Source: Closterium sp. Naga37s-1 (lineage: Eukaryota; Streptophyta; Zygnematophyceae; Desmidiales; Closteriaceae). From it: a stretch of 64,000 bases of DNA. The position numbers and the translations under genes are program-made. The stretch covers positions 496,001 through 560,000 of the forward strand of contig CANJKZ010000088.1 in assembly GCA_947471745.1 (NCBI GenBank), read 5' to 3'. Of this stretch, positions 42,822 to 53,214 are shown one piece after another; positions within the stretch are counted from its first letter, which is position 1, and each line of letters begins with the position of its first letter. The notes beneath the pieces were generated by a model. That model worked only from the letters and a program-made list of their open reading frames with translations. It was not told where the DNA came from and ran no database searches.

Positions 42822-45800
42822 GACGCTGCTGCTCGCTTAGCTGCTCGCTTTGAGGTTCGCAACCACCTGCCGTTAGCTGAACGTGCTCACTTTGGCCAGC
42901 ACAAGACTGCTAAGGCCCTGTACGACGCTGTAGTCGCTCGTTACTCCTCCCAAGCCACTACTGCTCTCGGCCGTCTTATACTGCCATACCTGTTTCCTGA
43001 GCTGTCAGCCTTTGCCACAATCGAGGACCTGGTTACCCACCTTCGCACTAGCGACGCTCGCTACCACTCTGCCCTCCAAGCCGAGTTCCTAGACAGGAAC
43101 CCCCCCCCGATGTACATCACTCTCTACTTCATAGTCACCCGCCTCCCTGACTCTTTTCGCCCAGTCAGGGACCACTTTCTTGCTCTTGACCCCACAGACC
43201 TCAGTGTCGACCAGCTCGAGAAGCACCTCCTTGCAGCTGAGACTAGCATAGTCGCTGTAGGTGCTGATCGTGGCACTCCTCGCACACCCTTCTTTGAGGG
43301 GTGTTCCCCCTCCCCCCTTGGCCCCTCCTACGCTTCTGCTGCTGCTGTTGACATCCTTGGTACTGAGGATGTCGGGACTGCTTCTCCTCTTAGTGGGAAG
43401 CGCCGCAGCGGCAAGGGCAAGGGTGGCAAGAGTGGTGGCGGTGGCAGCGGGGGTGGTGATGGTGGAGGCAGTGGAGGCAGTGGAGGTGGCGGAGGTGGTG
43501 GCAGCGGTGGGAGTGGTGGCGGGAGTGGGGGCTTTGGTGGTGGTGGTGGTGGCAGCCGTGGGGGTGGGGGTGGCGGTGGTGGCGGCAGTGGGAGTGGGGG
43601 AGGCGGCTGTGGTGGCGGTCAGGGTGGAGCTGCTAAGAGGGGAGGTTCTGGCAGTGGCCAGAGGCAGCAGCAGCAGCGTCAGAGCAAGACCCCTACGCCC
43701 CAGCAGCTTCGTGAGTGGTTTGCTCAGCGTGGGGCGTCTGGGGGTAGTGTTCACTGCCTGTATGTCATTCGCAAAGGTGACCGCGCTCGTCAGACATGCG
43801 GGAAGTTTCACACACAGCACCGCTGCTTCTCCCGCCTTGACAACGCTTGGCGCGCAGAGTTTGGCGACGAGGCTGAGCGCCCCCACTGGCTAGAGCTGCT
43901 TAGGTCTTGAGTTGATATATTTGCTCTTGACTATGATGCTATCCTTGCTGCCATGTATGCCTTGTCTGTTAGTGCTGAGGGTGACTGTTACCTGTGTGTG
44001 CTGCCCGACCCAGGTATAGAGGCTGCTGCTCTAGGAGCTAGTGAGTCCGCTCTCCCTGAAACTGCGCTTGCTGAGGCCTTGCACACCTTCATATTTGAAT
44101 CAGGTGCTTCCCGCTGTTTCTTTCGCGACAGTACCACCCTCACTCCACTCCCTCCACTTGTTCCAGTCAGACTGGCTGACCCCTCGGGGGGCCTAGTTCT
44201 TTCCCGTTCCTCCACAGTTCTCCCGTGTCCGGCGGTTCCGTCCGGCTCCCTCTTAGGTCTTCACCTCCCCTCGTTCTCTACGAACTTGGTGAGTACCTCT
44301 ACCCTCTAGGATGCGATGGTCACTACCACTTCTCCTGGGGGTCAACGTGTGTCGATCTGCACGTATACACGGACGGGCCGTCACCTAGCCACGTTTAACC
44401 CGTTGGCCTGGGTCGAGTATGTACACACTGACTACTAAGCCTGCTCAAGTAGCTGCTTCTGCTCAGGTGTCCGCGTCAGGTCCGGTAGCAGCCCCTTGCT
44501 CTTGTCGCCTCCTGTCGCACCAGACTCTCCGATGGCACCACCGCCTTGGTCACCCCTCCCTGCCACGCCTTCGTGGCATGCACTCCTACCTCCTTGTTTC
44601 TGGTCTTCCCAGGTCTCTGCCTCCCCTCCTGCCCTCGCCTGCCCCACCCTGCCTTCCTTGCGTCGAGGGGCGGCAACACGCCGCTCCTCACTCCTCCTCG
44701 TTTCCCCCGACGACTGCTCCCCTGCAGACTCTCCACATGGACGTGTGGGGCCCAGCCCGCGTCAGTGGACAAGACCGTGAGCGCTACTTCTTGCTGGTTG
44801 TTGACGACTACACGCGTTACACCACGGTCTTCCCCTTGCGCAGCAAGGGTGAGGTCCCTTATGTCTTGATCCCTTGGATCCACGCAGTCCGTCTCCAGGT
44901 CCGCGAACGGTTCCGTGAGGACCTTCCTAACCTGCGTTTGCACTCAGTTAAAGTTGGTGAGTTCTCCTCCGACCTCTTGCGGGGCTTTTGTCGTGGGGAG
45001 GGCATTCTCCAGTCGTTCACGCTTCCAGCCTCCCCGCAGCAAAATAAGGTTGCTGAGCGCCGCATTGGCTTAGTCATTGAGGTCGCTCGTACCTCGATGA
45101 TCCATGTGGTTGCTCCCCGTTTTTTGTGGCCGTTTGCGGTCCGGTACGCTGCATATCAGCTCAACCTCTAGCCCCGTATCTCCTTGCACGAGACCTCGCC
45201 TACACTGCGTTGGACAGGGACGGTTGGCGATGCGTTGGTGTTCCGGGTCTGGGGCTCTCGTGCCTTTGTCCGCAATACTTCCGCGAACTAACTCTCCTCC
45301 CGCGCTATTCCTTGCGTCTTCCTTGGCTTTCCCCCTGACGCGCCTGGCTGGCAGTTTTACCACCCCACCTCGCGCCATGTCCACCCCTCTCAGGACGTCA
45401 CGTTTGACGAGTCAGTTCCCTTTTACCATCTCTTCCCCTACTGCTCTGCCCCTCTCCCCCCCCTGCCGCTCTTCCTTGCTCCAAGTCCCCCTCCGGTAGA
45501 CCCCCTCCCCCTTCAGGGTCCTGCTCCCTCAAGTGTGTCTCAGGTAGACCCACTCCCCCTGGATTTGCCTATCGAGTCGCTGTAGACTCAGGTGCTGCTA
45601 GAGGTGCTGTGTCTGGGGGTGCTGCATCTAGAAGTGCAGAGCTTGGGGTTGCTGAGCCTGAGGGTGCAGAGCCTGGGGGTGCTGAGTCTGAGGGTGCGGA
45701 GTCTGAAGGTGTTGAGCCTGAGGGTGCGGAGCCTGGGGGTACTGAGCCTAAGGGTGCGAAGCATGGGGGTGCGGAGTCTGAGGGTGCGGAGTCTGGGGGT

Positions 45801-46027
45801 GCTGAGCTAGGGGTACTGCGTCTGCCGGAGGTCCTGCACGGTGCCTTGCCACGACTGTCTCACCGGCGGGAGCCTCTCTCACTGCAGCAGCTGCGCGAGT
45901 GGTTTTCTCGGCGCACACGCGTTAGGAGTGGCGCTGCGGGAGCTGGAGGCTCTGCCGCTGGAGGCACTGGAACTAGAGGTGCTGGAGCTGCTAGTCTTGG
46001 AGGTGCCGGAGTTATTGCTGGAGCTTA
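42822..46027 (+). mobile_element. Copia-6, plus strand, truncated at both ends
   Basis: Carries gag from RDAAARLAARFEVRNHLPLA onward through integrase and the GGAEP linker, and ends inside the linker at about 46027, where antisense RNase H of Copia-7 begins. LTR, leader, gag start, RT and RNase H are missing. It is joined tail-to-tail with Copia-7. The Copia 3' end at 52463-52795 could be its lost terminus, but nothing proves it. Confidence 0.8.
42822..46027 (+). pseudogene. Copia-6 gag-protease-integrase remains
   Basis: Frame to 43910: PYLFPELSAFATIEDLVTHL, PPPMYITLYFIVTRLPDSF, TPRTPFFEGCSPSPLGPSYA, Gly-rich tract (43430-43630), QQQQRQSKTPTPQQLREWFA and the finger C-x13-C-x3-H-x4-C (~43755-43822). 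TGA ends it at 43908-43910. Protease FESGASRCFFRDSTTLTPLP (ESGA instead of DSGA) at 43953-44309, TAG after STL. Integrase 44419-45171: HHRLGHPSLPRLRGMHSYLL, HMDVWGPARVSGQDRERYFL, LHSVKVGEFSSDL (catalytic HSDRGGEF replaced) and QQNKVAERRIGLVIEVARTS; TAG at about 45169. Linker 45609-46046. Confidence 0.85.
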
Positions 46028-47460
46028 TCAGCATTGTTGGCCCTAGTGGCCACGTAAGCAAGACGAAGCTGACCACGCTGCTGCAACTCTGGAGCAAGGA
46101 AGTAACACCGAGCGATGTGCTTCGTTATGTGCTCCAGTCTGTGCTCCTGACACAAGGCAATCATTGCCTTGTTGTCTACGTACAGCACTGGAGAAGAACG
46201 AGGCCGCTCTCCCAAGTCGGTCAGCAGGTAGGTGAGCCAACGTAACTCCTGTGTAGATCTCAGCCTCTGGAACAAAGAACAGAAGATGAGCGCGTAGACC
46301 GCCAAGAAACAGATCTGGAGCCAAAGCTGAAAGTGTAACCCTGTGACGACCGCTGCGTAGCCAAGTCGTCAACCCAAGAAGCGTCTGCGTGTCCAGTGAG
46401 GACAGCTGGACCCCATCCTCCAAGCACGAGCCCCATGCCCGACGTACTGCACAAGTAGCGCAACACCCTCTTAGCGGCCTCCCAGTGCTCTGGTCGGTGT
46501 CTCTCGGGCGCAACGTAGCATGCCAGGATGCTAAGAGGGTAGGCAAGGTCAGGTCGAGTGCAGGTCATCAGGTACATGAGGCAGCCCACAAGCTCTGGAT
46601 ACAGGCCTCTCGGCTCTACGGACTTGTCCGAAGGTGGAGCTGAAGCGAGTGACCAGTAGACTGAGGGGTGGACTGTGGCGAGGAGTACCGGAAGCCGAAG
46701 CACTGAAGGACCTGGTGCACCATGTGTGACTGAGTCAGGGTGATGGTGCGCCGTGCTCTGTCCCGGGTGATCTCCAAGCCAAGATAGCTGCGCAGCTCAC
46801 CCAGGTCAGTGCAGGTGTGTCTCTTCTGCAGCTCCGACTTTCACAAGGGCCAGTGCCTCAGTGTGAGCAGTGGCAAAGACGAGGTCGTCGACGTACACGA
46901 GGACGTAGAACGGCAGCAGCAAGGTGTCGGTGCGTAGAAACAGCGACGGGTCTGCTGTAGAAGGAGCAAACCCAAGAGCCGCAAGTGTAGTCCTCAGTGT
47001 GTCGTGCCACTCGCGAGGCGCCTGGCGAAGACCGTAGACTGGTCGCCGGAGGCTCCACAGGGTACCTGCAGGAAACGACCCAATGAAGCCAGGTGGGCGG
47101 CACAGCCAGATCTCCTCGTGCAGGCTGCCCTGTAAGAAAGCTGTGCTAAAGTCAAGAGAGTGAAGCTCATAGTCACGGTGAGCGGCGACGTGCAGCAGTA
47201 CCCGAAGAGTAGTCATCTTCCGGGTAGGGGAGAAGGTCTGGAAGAAGTCAAATCCGTGTCGTTGACTGAAGCCTCGTGCAACATAACGAGCCTTGAAGGC
47301 ACGCGGGGAACCCGGCGGCCGCTTCACCCTGAAAATCCACATGCCATCGACTATGTTCGCCATAGAAGGGGGAAGTGCGTCGACGTAAGTGCCTGTGGAC
47401 TTCCATGATGCCATGTCTGCGTCCATGGCTGCCTACCACTGAGAGGAGTAGGGACCCGTA
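46028..47460 (-). pseudogene. Copia-7 RT and RNase H
   Basis: 47426-46806: MDADMASWKSTGTYVDALPP, FQTFSPTRKMTTLRVLLHVA, EEIWLCRPPGFIGSFPAGTL and LVYVDDLVFATAHTEALAL, ending by a frameshift near 46838. 46703-46260: SGLYPELVGCLMYLMTCTRP and TGHADASWVDDLATQRSSQG, then ELRWLTYLLTDLGERPRSSP and LYVDNKAMIALCQEHRLEHI (46305-46012). RNase H ends at ATRANNAD before the TADVFTKALP motif because of the junction at 46027/46028. Confidence 0.85.
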
Positions 47461-49970
47461 ATCGCCTCTGCGTAAGAGCGCGGGGTTGGGATGTCTGGTG
47501 CATCCGGGTCTCCCTCAGGTGCAATCAGCATGGACACGAGATGAGGTACATCAGCTGCAAATCACTCAAAGTCCTCCTTCCTGTCCTCAAGGACGTCCGT
47601 GCCAAGAGCACACTCACCCCCGACGGACGGAGGACAGTCAGAGTTAGACTCAGCAACAAGACTAGCGGCGTAGTCGAGACGACAGGCGGCAGCAAAGTCA
47701 ACAAGCTCTGCAAGTAGGGCAGACACACCAGCAGACTCAAACGAAGGGTCAGTGACAACAGTGGCTAGAAGATGTGTGACAGGAGGACTGGCTGCACGAA
47801 CGAAGTCAGACTCAGGGTCCGGACCGTCAGCAAGAGAGGACGCAGGAGGAGACGGCAGGGGAACACGCTGTGGAACAGAGGAAGGACGAATTGCCATATG
47901 GTGCGTACCGGGGAAAGGAGGAGGACGCGGACGAGGAACACAACGACCAGTACGAATAGGGCGAACAGACACAGGCTCACAACGCTTTGTAGGACCTCCG
48001 GTCTGCTCAGTGTAGTGAGAAGGAGCAGGCAGTGGGGAGGCTGGCTGTAACGGCGGCTGTGACTTCTCAGGCGGTAGACACAGTAAGGGAGGAGTAAGGC
48101 CAGTAGAAGACGGGAGACCAAGAACATGCTGAAGCAGGGGAGCGAAGTACGGTCGCGGACGTCCAGTGTCTCCAGAACCAGCACCAACAACACCAGCACC
48201 CCCAAGGCCAGCGCCTCCAGCTCCGGTGTCTCCAGCGCCAGGGTCTCCAGCTCCAAATCCTGCAGCACCACCAGATCCTGCAGCTCCAGTAACTCCAGTA
48301 CAAGCACCGCCGGGACCAGCGGCTCCAGTACCTCCAGCAGCTCCAGCTCCAGGGTCTCCAGCTCCAACGCCTGCAGCACCACCAGCTCTAGCACCTCCAG
48401 TACGAGCACCTCCAAGACCAGCGGCTCCAGTACCTCCAGCAACTCCAGCTCCTGTGCCTCCACCTCCAACTCCTGCAGCACCTCCAGCTCCAGCAGCTCC
48501 AATACCTCCAGGACCAGCAGCTCCAGCACCTCCAAGACTAGTATCTCCAGTACCTCCAGCTCCAGTGCCTCCAGCGGCAGAGTCTCCAGCTCCGGCAGCT
48601 CCACTCCGAAGGCGTGTGCGCCGAGCAAACCACTCGCGCAACTTCTGCGGGGAGAGAGGCTCCGGCCGGGGAGACATTCGTGGCGAGGCACCCGCAGGAC
48701 CTCCAGAAGAAGCAGTACCCCTCGGCTCAGCACCCCCATACTCCGCACCCATAGGCACAGCACCCCCAGGCTCCGCACCCTCAGGCTCAGCACCCCTAGG
48801 CTTCGCACCCGCAGGCTCAGCACCCCCAGGCTCCGCACCCCCGGGAGCAGCACCCCCAGACCCGGCACCCTCAGACTCAGCACCCTCAGGCTCCGCACTC
48901 GCACGCTCAGCACCCCTAGACGCAGCACCCCCATACGCACAACCTCGAGCAGCACCTGAGTCTATAGTGACCTCAATAGGCACAGTACCAGGGAGTGGGT
49001 CTACCCGAGACACACCTGAGGGAGCAGGACCCTGAGGGGGGAGGGGGTCTACTGCAGGGGGACTTGGAGCAAGGAAGAGCGGCGGGGGTGAGAGAGGGGC
49101 AGAGCGGTAGGGGAAGAGACGGTAAAAGGGAACCGACTCGTCAAACGTGACGTCCTGAGAGAGGAAGACACAGCGTGAGGTGGGGTGGTAAAACTGCCAG
49201 CCAGGAGCATCAGGGGGAAAGCCAAGGAAGACGCAGAGAAAAGCGCGGGCGGAGAGCTTGTCCGCGGACGTATCGCGAACAAAGGCACGAGAACCCCATA
49301 CCCGGAACACCGACGCATCGCCAACCTTCCCCGTCCAACGCAGTGTAGGCGAGGTCTCCGGCAAGGAGACACGGGGCCAGAGGTTGAGCTGGTGCGCAGC
49401 GTACCGGACCGCAAACGGCCACAGAAAATGGGGAGCAGCCGCATGGATCATGGAGGTACGAGCGACCTCCATGACTAAGTCAATGCGGCACCCAGCGATC
49501 CCATTTTGCTGCGCGGAGACCAGAAGCGTGAACGACTGGAGGATGCCCTCCCCACGACAAAAGCTCCGCAAGAGGTCGAAGGAGAACTCACCACCTCTGT
49601 CATAGTGCAGACGCAGGACAGGAAGGTCCTGGCAGAAACGCTCGCGGAGCTGAAGACAATTTGCGCGGATCCAAGGTATCAAGACATTAGGGACATCACC
49701 CTTGCTGCGCAAGGGGAAGACCGTGGTGTAACGCATGTAGTCTTGAACAACTAGCAAAAAGTAGCGCTCGCGGCCCTGTCCACTGACGCGGGCTGGGCCC
49801 CACACGTCCATGTGGAGATCCTGCAGGGGAGCATTCGTCGGGGGAAACGAGGAGGAGTGAGGAGCGGCGCGCTGCCGCCCCTCGACACAAGGAAGGCAGG
49901 GCGGGGCAGGCGAGGGCGGGAGGGGAGGCAGAGACCTGGGAAAACCAGAAACAAGGAGGCGGGAGTGCAT
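47461..49970 (-). pseudogene. Copia-7 integrase and linker, long open frame
   Basis: A minus frame of 802 codons (49970-47562). N-terminal: GAG-pre-integrase end PPCLPCVEGRQRAAPHSSSF; integrase HMDVWGPARVSGQGRERYFL, LRLHYDRGGEFSFDLL (HSDR changed to HYDR), SAQQNGIAGCRIDLVMEVAR (the Glu of AER replaced by Gly); RVWGSRAFVRDTSADKLSAR; then repeats GGAEPGGAEP, a second Gly/Ala repeat block, and the pre-RT segment GGECALGTDVLEDRKEDFE. The catalytic changes suggest it is inactive although open. TGA ends it before RT. Confidence 0.85.
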
Positions 49971-50880
49971 GCCACGAAGGCGTGGTAGGGAGGGGTGACC
50001 AAGGCGGTGGTGTCACAAGAGAGTCTGGTGCAACAGGAGGCGACACGAGTAGGGGGGTGCTACCAGACCTGACGCAGACACCTAGGCAGACGCAGCTACC
50101 TGAGGAGGCTCGGTAACAGTGTGTACAGACTCGACCCAGGCCGACGGGTGAACATGGCCAGGTGACGGCCCGTCCGTGTACACGTGCAGATCAACACACG
50201 CTGGCCCCAAGGAGTGGTGGTAGTGACCATTGCATCCTGGAGGGCAGAGGTACTCACCAAGTTCATAGAGAACGAGGGGAGGTGAAGACCTGGCAGTGAG
50301 CCGGTCGAAACCGCCGGACACGGGAGAACAGTGGAGGAACAGGCAAGAACGAGGCCCCCTAAGGGGTCAGCCAGTCTGACCGGTACAGGTGCAGAGAGAG
50401 GAGTGAGGGTGGTGCTGTCGCGAAAGAAACAGCGGGAAGAACCTGAGTCAAGCGTAAAGGTGTGCAAGGCCTTAGCAGGCGCAGTACTAGGGAGAGCAGA
50501 CTCACTAGCACCTAAAGCACCAGCCTCGATACCTGGGTCGGGCAGCACACACAGGTAATAGTCACCCTCAGCACTAACAGACAAGGCATACATGGCAGCA
50601 AGGATAGCATCATAGTCAAGATCAAAGATAGCAACTCCAGACCGAAGCAGCTCTGCCTAGCGGGGGCGCTTGGCCTCGTCACCAAACTATGCGCGCCAAG
50701 CGTTGTTTAGGCGGGAGAAGCAGCGGTGCTGTGTGTGAGGCTTCCTGCATGTCTGACCAGCACGGTCACCCGTGCGAATTACATACGGGCAGCGAACACT
50801 ACCCCCAGACGCCCCACACTGAGAGAACCACTCACGAAGCTGCTGGGGCGAAGGGGTCTTGCTCCGACGCTGCTGCTGTT
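49971..50880 (-). pseudogene. Copia-7 gag finger and protease
   Basis: 50593-50096 contains YALSVSAEGDYYLCVLPDPG and the protease FTLDSGSSRCFFRDSTTLTP (DSGS for DSGA). Just upstream (~50720-50795) the finger C-x13-C-x3-H-x4-C is intact (CPYVIR...TC-RKP-H-TQHR-C). A stop after PPQVAAS at about 50090 separates it from the next segment. Confidence 0.82.
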
Positions 50881-51886
50881 GTCTTAGGCCACCGCGAGAA
50901 CCTCCCCTCTGAACAGCTCCGCCCCGCTGCCACCACTCCCACTGCCGCCACTACCGCTACACCCACCGCTGCCACCACCGCCACCACCAAAGCCCCCACT
51001 CCCGCCACCACTCCCACTACTGCCACCACCTCCGCCACCTCCACCGCCTCCACTGCCTCCACCATCACCACCCCCGCTGCCACTCCCACCACTCTTGCCA
51101 CCCTTGCCCTTGCCGCTGCGGCACTTCCCACTAAGAGCAGAAGCAGTCCCGTCATCCTCAGTACCAAGGATGTCAACAACAGCAGCAGAAGCGTAGGAGG
51201 GGACAAGGGGGGAGGGGGAACACCCCTCGAAGAAGGGTGTGCGAGGAGTGCCACGATCAGCACCTACAGCGACTTCGCTAGTCTCAGCTGCAAGGAGGTG
51301 CCTCTCGAGCTGGTCGACAGTGAGGTCTGTGGGGTCAAGAGCAAGAAAGTGGTCCCTGACTGCACGAAGAGAGTCAGGGAGGCGGGTGACTATGAAGTAG
51401 AGAGTGATGTGCATCGGGGCGGGGGTTCCTGTCTTGGAACTCGGCTTGGAGGGCAGAGCGATAGCGAGCGTCGCTAGTGCGAAGGTGGGTAACGAGGTCT
51501 TCTGCAGTGGCAGAAGCGGACAGCTCAGGAAACAGGTAGGGCAGTAGAAGACGGCCTAGAGCAGCGGTGGAAGGCGAGGAGTAACGGTCAACTACAGCGT
51601 CGTACAGTGCATTAGCAGTTTTGTGCTGTCCGAAGTGAGCACATTCGGCTAACGGCACGTGGTTGCGAATGGCTAAGCGAGCAGCAGCATCACGGGTAAG
51701 CCACTGTGAGCGAGTCGCACTGTCAGTTGTGGCGGGAGGAGCGAGAGAGGCTCTAGAGGTGTGGTCAAACAACGAAACGCTGTCTCTAGAGTCGCTCAGT
51801 AGGTACAGCTGTAAGTCGTCGAGCCACGTGTCAAACTGGATCGGACGGCCCTCATGATCGAATGTGAGGACACGGAGAGAAGCCAT
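50881..51886 (-). pseudogene. Copia-7 gag
   Basis: Starts at ATG 51886, MASLRVLTFDHEGRPIQFD, and runs to about 51420 (LQAEFQDRNPRP), where a frameshift in a C/G run moves to frame 51414-50884 (ITLYFIVTRLPDSLRAVRDH, GTPRTPFFEGCSPSPLVPSY, Gly-rich tail). Apart from this one break the UBN2-type gag is complete. Confidence 0.87.
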
Positions 51887-52319
51887 AGCAAATCAGCACG
51901 CAGGCAGGGCGGCGCACTAGCACTAGGGAAGCTCGCAGGGCCGGGCAGCGCAAGGAACAGGGCTGGCAGCAGCCGGGCAGTGCACGAGCTGAAGAGGAGG
52001 CGGCAAGTGGGCCGCAAGGGGCGGCGAGCGGACTGCAATTGGCGGAGCGCAAGCTGCAGGGGCGGCGGGCAGGCCGCAAGCGGGCGGCGCGCGGGCTGCA
52101 GGGGCGACGGGCGGGCCGCAAGTGGGCGGCGCGTGGGCTGCACGGGCAGCGCGCTGACTGCAGGGGCGGCTCGTGGGCTGTTAGGGGTTGCTGGACGAGC
52201 TGCTAGGGGCGGTGCCGCGGCCAGCAGGGCGGCGCGTCAGTAGGAAGGGCGGCAGGGCAGTCAGTGGGGCAGCTCTGTGGTGGGCCCTAAAAAAAAAAAT
52301 CGGTCCTTAGGAAGGACCT
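51887..52319 (-). repeat. GC-rich leader of Copia-7
   Basis: About 430 bp of imperfect GGGGCGGCGGGCAGGCCGCAAG-like units between PBS and gag ATG, shorter than in the other copies. No credible gene. Confidence 0.75.
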
Positions 52320-52331
52320 GCTCTGAAACCA

Positions 52332-52462
52332 TGTTTGAATAACGAACGAAAATGGATTGAATTAGCAGCAGGATGGGTACAAGTACTAACCCTAAGTTGT
52401 GTTGTATCCCATATGGGCTACCCCACTACTGACTACACAACATGCAACATATATGTTTGACA
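52332..52462 (-). repeat. Copia-7 5' LTR (131 bp)
   Basis: Minus orientation, TGTCAAACATATATG to ATTCAAACA, same length as the LTRs at 13853-13983 and 52665-52795. Confidence 0.87.
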
Positions 52463-52664
52463 TATACCTGCATGCTTACACCTGCTAGGGTATGATCGCT
52501 GTACTGTTTGTTCTCTTTTATATAACTCTGCATGTGAACTGGCCTTGTGGCCATTTGCTTGTGCTCGGAATGTGTGGTGACTTCGTGATCCACCCTTAGC
52601 TTGCTTTGCTTTTCTTGACTAGTCTTGTGACCCCTTGTTCTCCCCCACTTTGCCTATGGGGGTG
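52463..52664 (+). other. Copia 3' UTR remnant with polypurine tract
   Basis: Plus-strand copy of the 3' UTR seen at 11390-11613 (TACCTGCATGCTTACACC ... TTTGCCTATGGGGGTG). It is what remains of a Copia whose body was replaced or displaced by Copia-7. Confidence 0.82.
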
Positions 52665-52795
52665 TGTCAAAATGTCATAATGCTTACATTTTGTAGGATG
52701 TAATGGGGTAGCCCATAAGGGGTACAACCTAACAAGGGTTAGTGCTTGTACCAACTTTTTGTTCAATGCATTCATTCTCGTTCAGTATTCTGGCA
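52665..52795 (+). repeat. Orphan Copia 3' LTR (131 bp)
   Basis: TGTCAAAATGTCATAATG to GTATTCTGGCA, preceded by the polypurine tract. Its downstream neighbour is the terminal piece of the Gypsy 3' LTR. Confidence 0.87.
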
Positions 52796-52846
52796 TTTAT
52801 ATTTAACACAAGGTTGCCTGTTGTTATAAGGGCCGTGGTTGTTACG
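52796..52846 (+). repeat. Terminal piece of the Gypsy 3' LTR
   Basis: TTTATATTTAACACAAGG ... GTGGTTGTTAC matches the last ~50 bp of the Gypsy 5' LTR (16925-16975) with a handful of substitutions. It completes the LTR broken at 31217; about 35 bp between the two parts are missing. Confidence 0.85.
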
Positions 52847-52868
52847 TCTCAGTCAGGGCTGATTTTAT

Positions 52869-53002
52869 TGTGAAAATGAGAACAAGAATGAGTGGACTAT
52901 GAAAAATGAAGTGAGTACAAATATGAAACCCTAATTGGTTGTACCCCCTATGGGATACCCCACTATAGCCTACACAACAGCATAAGCTATAATGTTCTGA
53001 CA
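52869..53002 (-). repeat. Copia-8 3' LTR (134 bp)
   Basis: Minus orientation TGTCAGAACATTATAGC to CATTTTCACA. One A/G difference from the 5' copy. Confidence 0.93.
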
Positions 53003-53214
53003 CACCCCCATAGGCAAAGTGGGGGAAAACAAGGGGTCACAAGACCAGTCAAGCAAAGCAAAGCAAAGCAAGCTCAGGGTGGATCACAAAGTCACCACAC
53101 AGTCCGCGCACAGGGTCAAGGCCACACGGCCAGTTCACATGCAAGAGTACACACATATATATAAAGCTAGACAAGCAAGAGCAGGTATATATATATGTGA
53201 GAGTACAAGCAAGG
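53003..53214 (-). other. Copia-8 3' UTR
   Basis: Non-coding between the pol stop and the 3' LTR, ending (minus strand) in GCCTATGGGGGTG. It contains a short TA-repeat stretch near 53155-53200. Confidence 0.8.

Larger units (their letters stand above)
46028..52462 (-). mobile_element. Copia-7, minus strand, 3' truncated
   Basis: 5' LTR 52332-52462, PBS-like GCTCTGAAACCA (52320-52331, one base changed), leader, gag, protease, integrase, linker, RT and RNase H down to 46028. The 3' end of RNase H, 3' UTR and 3' LTR are missing. It appears to sit in the 3' UTR of another plus-strand Copia, whose downstream part follows at 52463. Confidence 0.85.
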
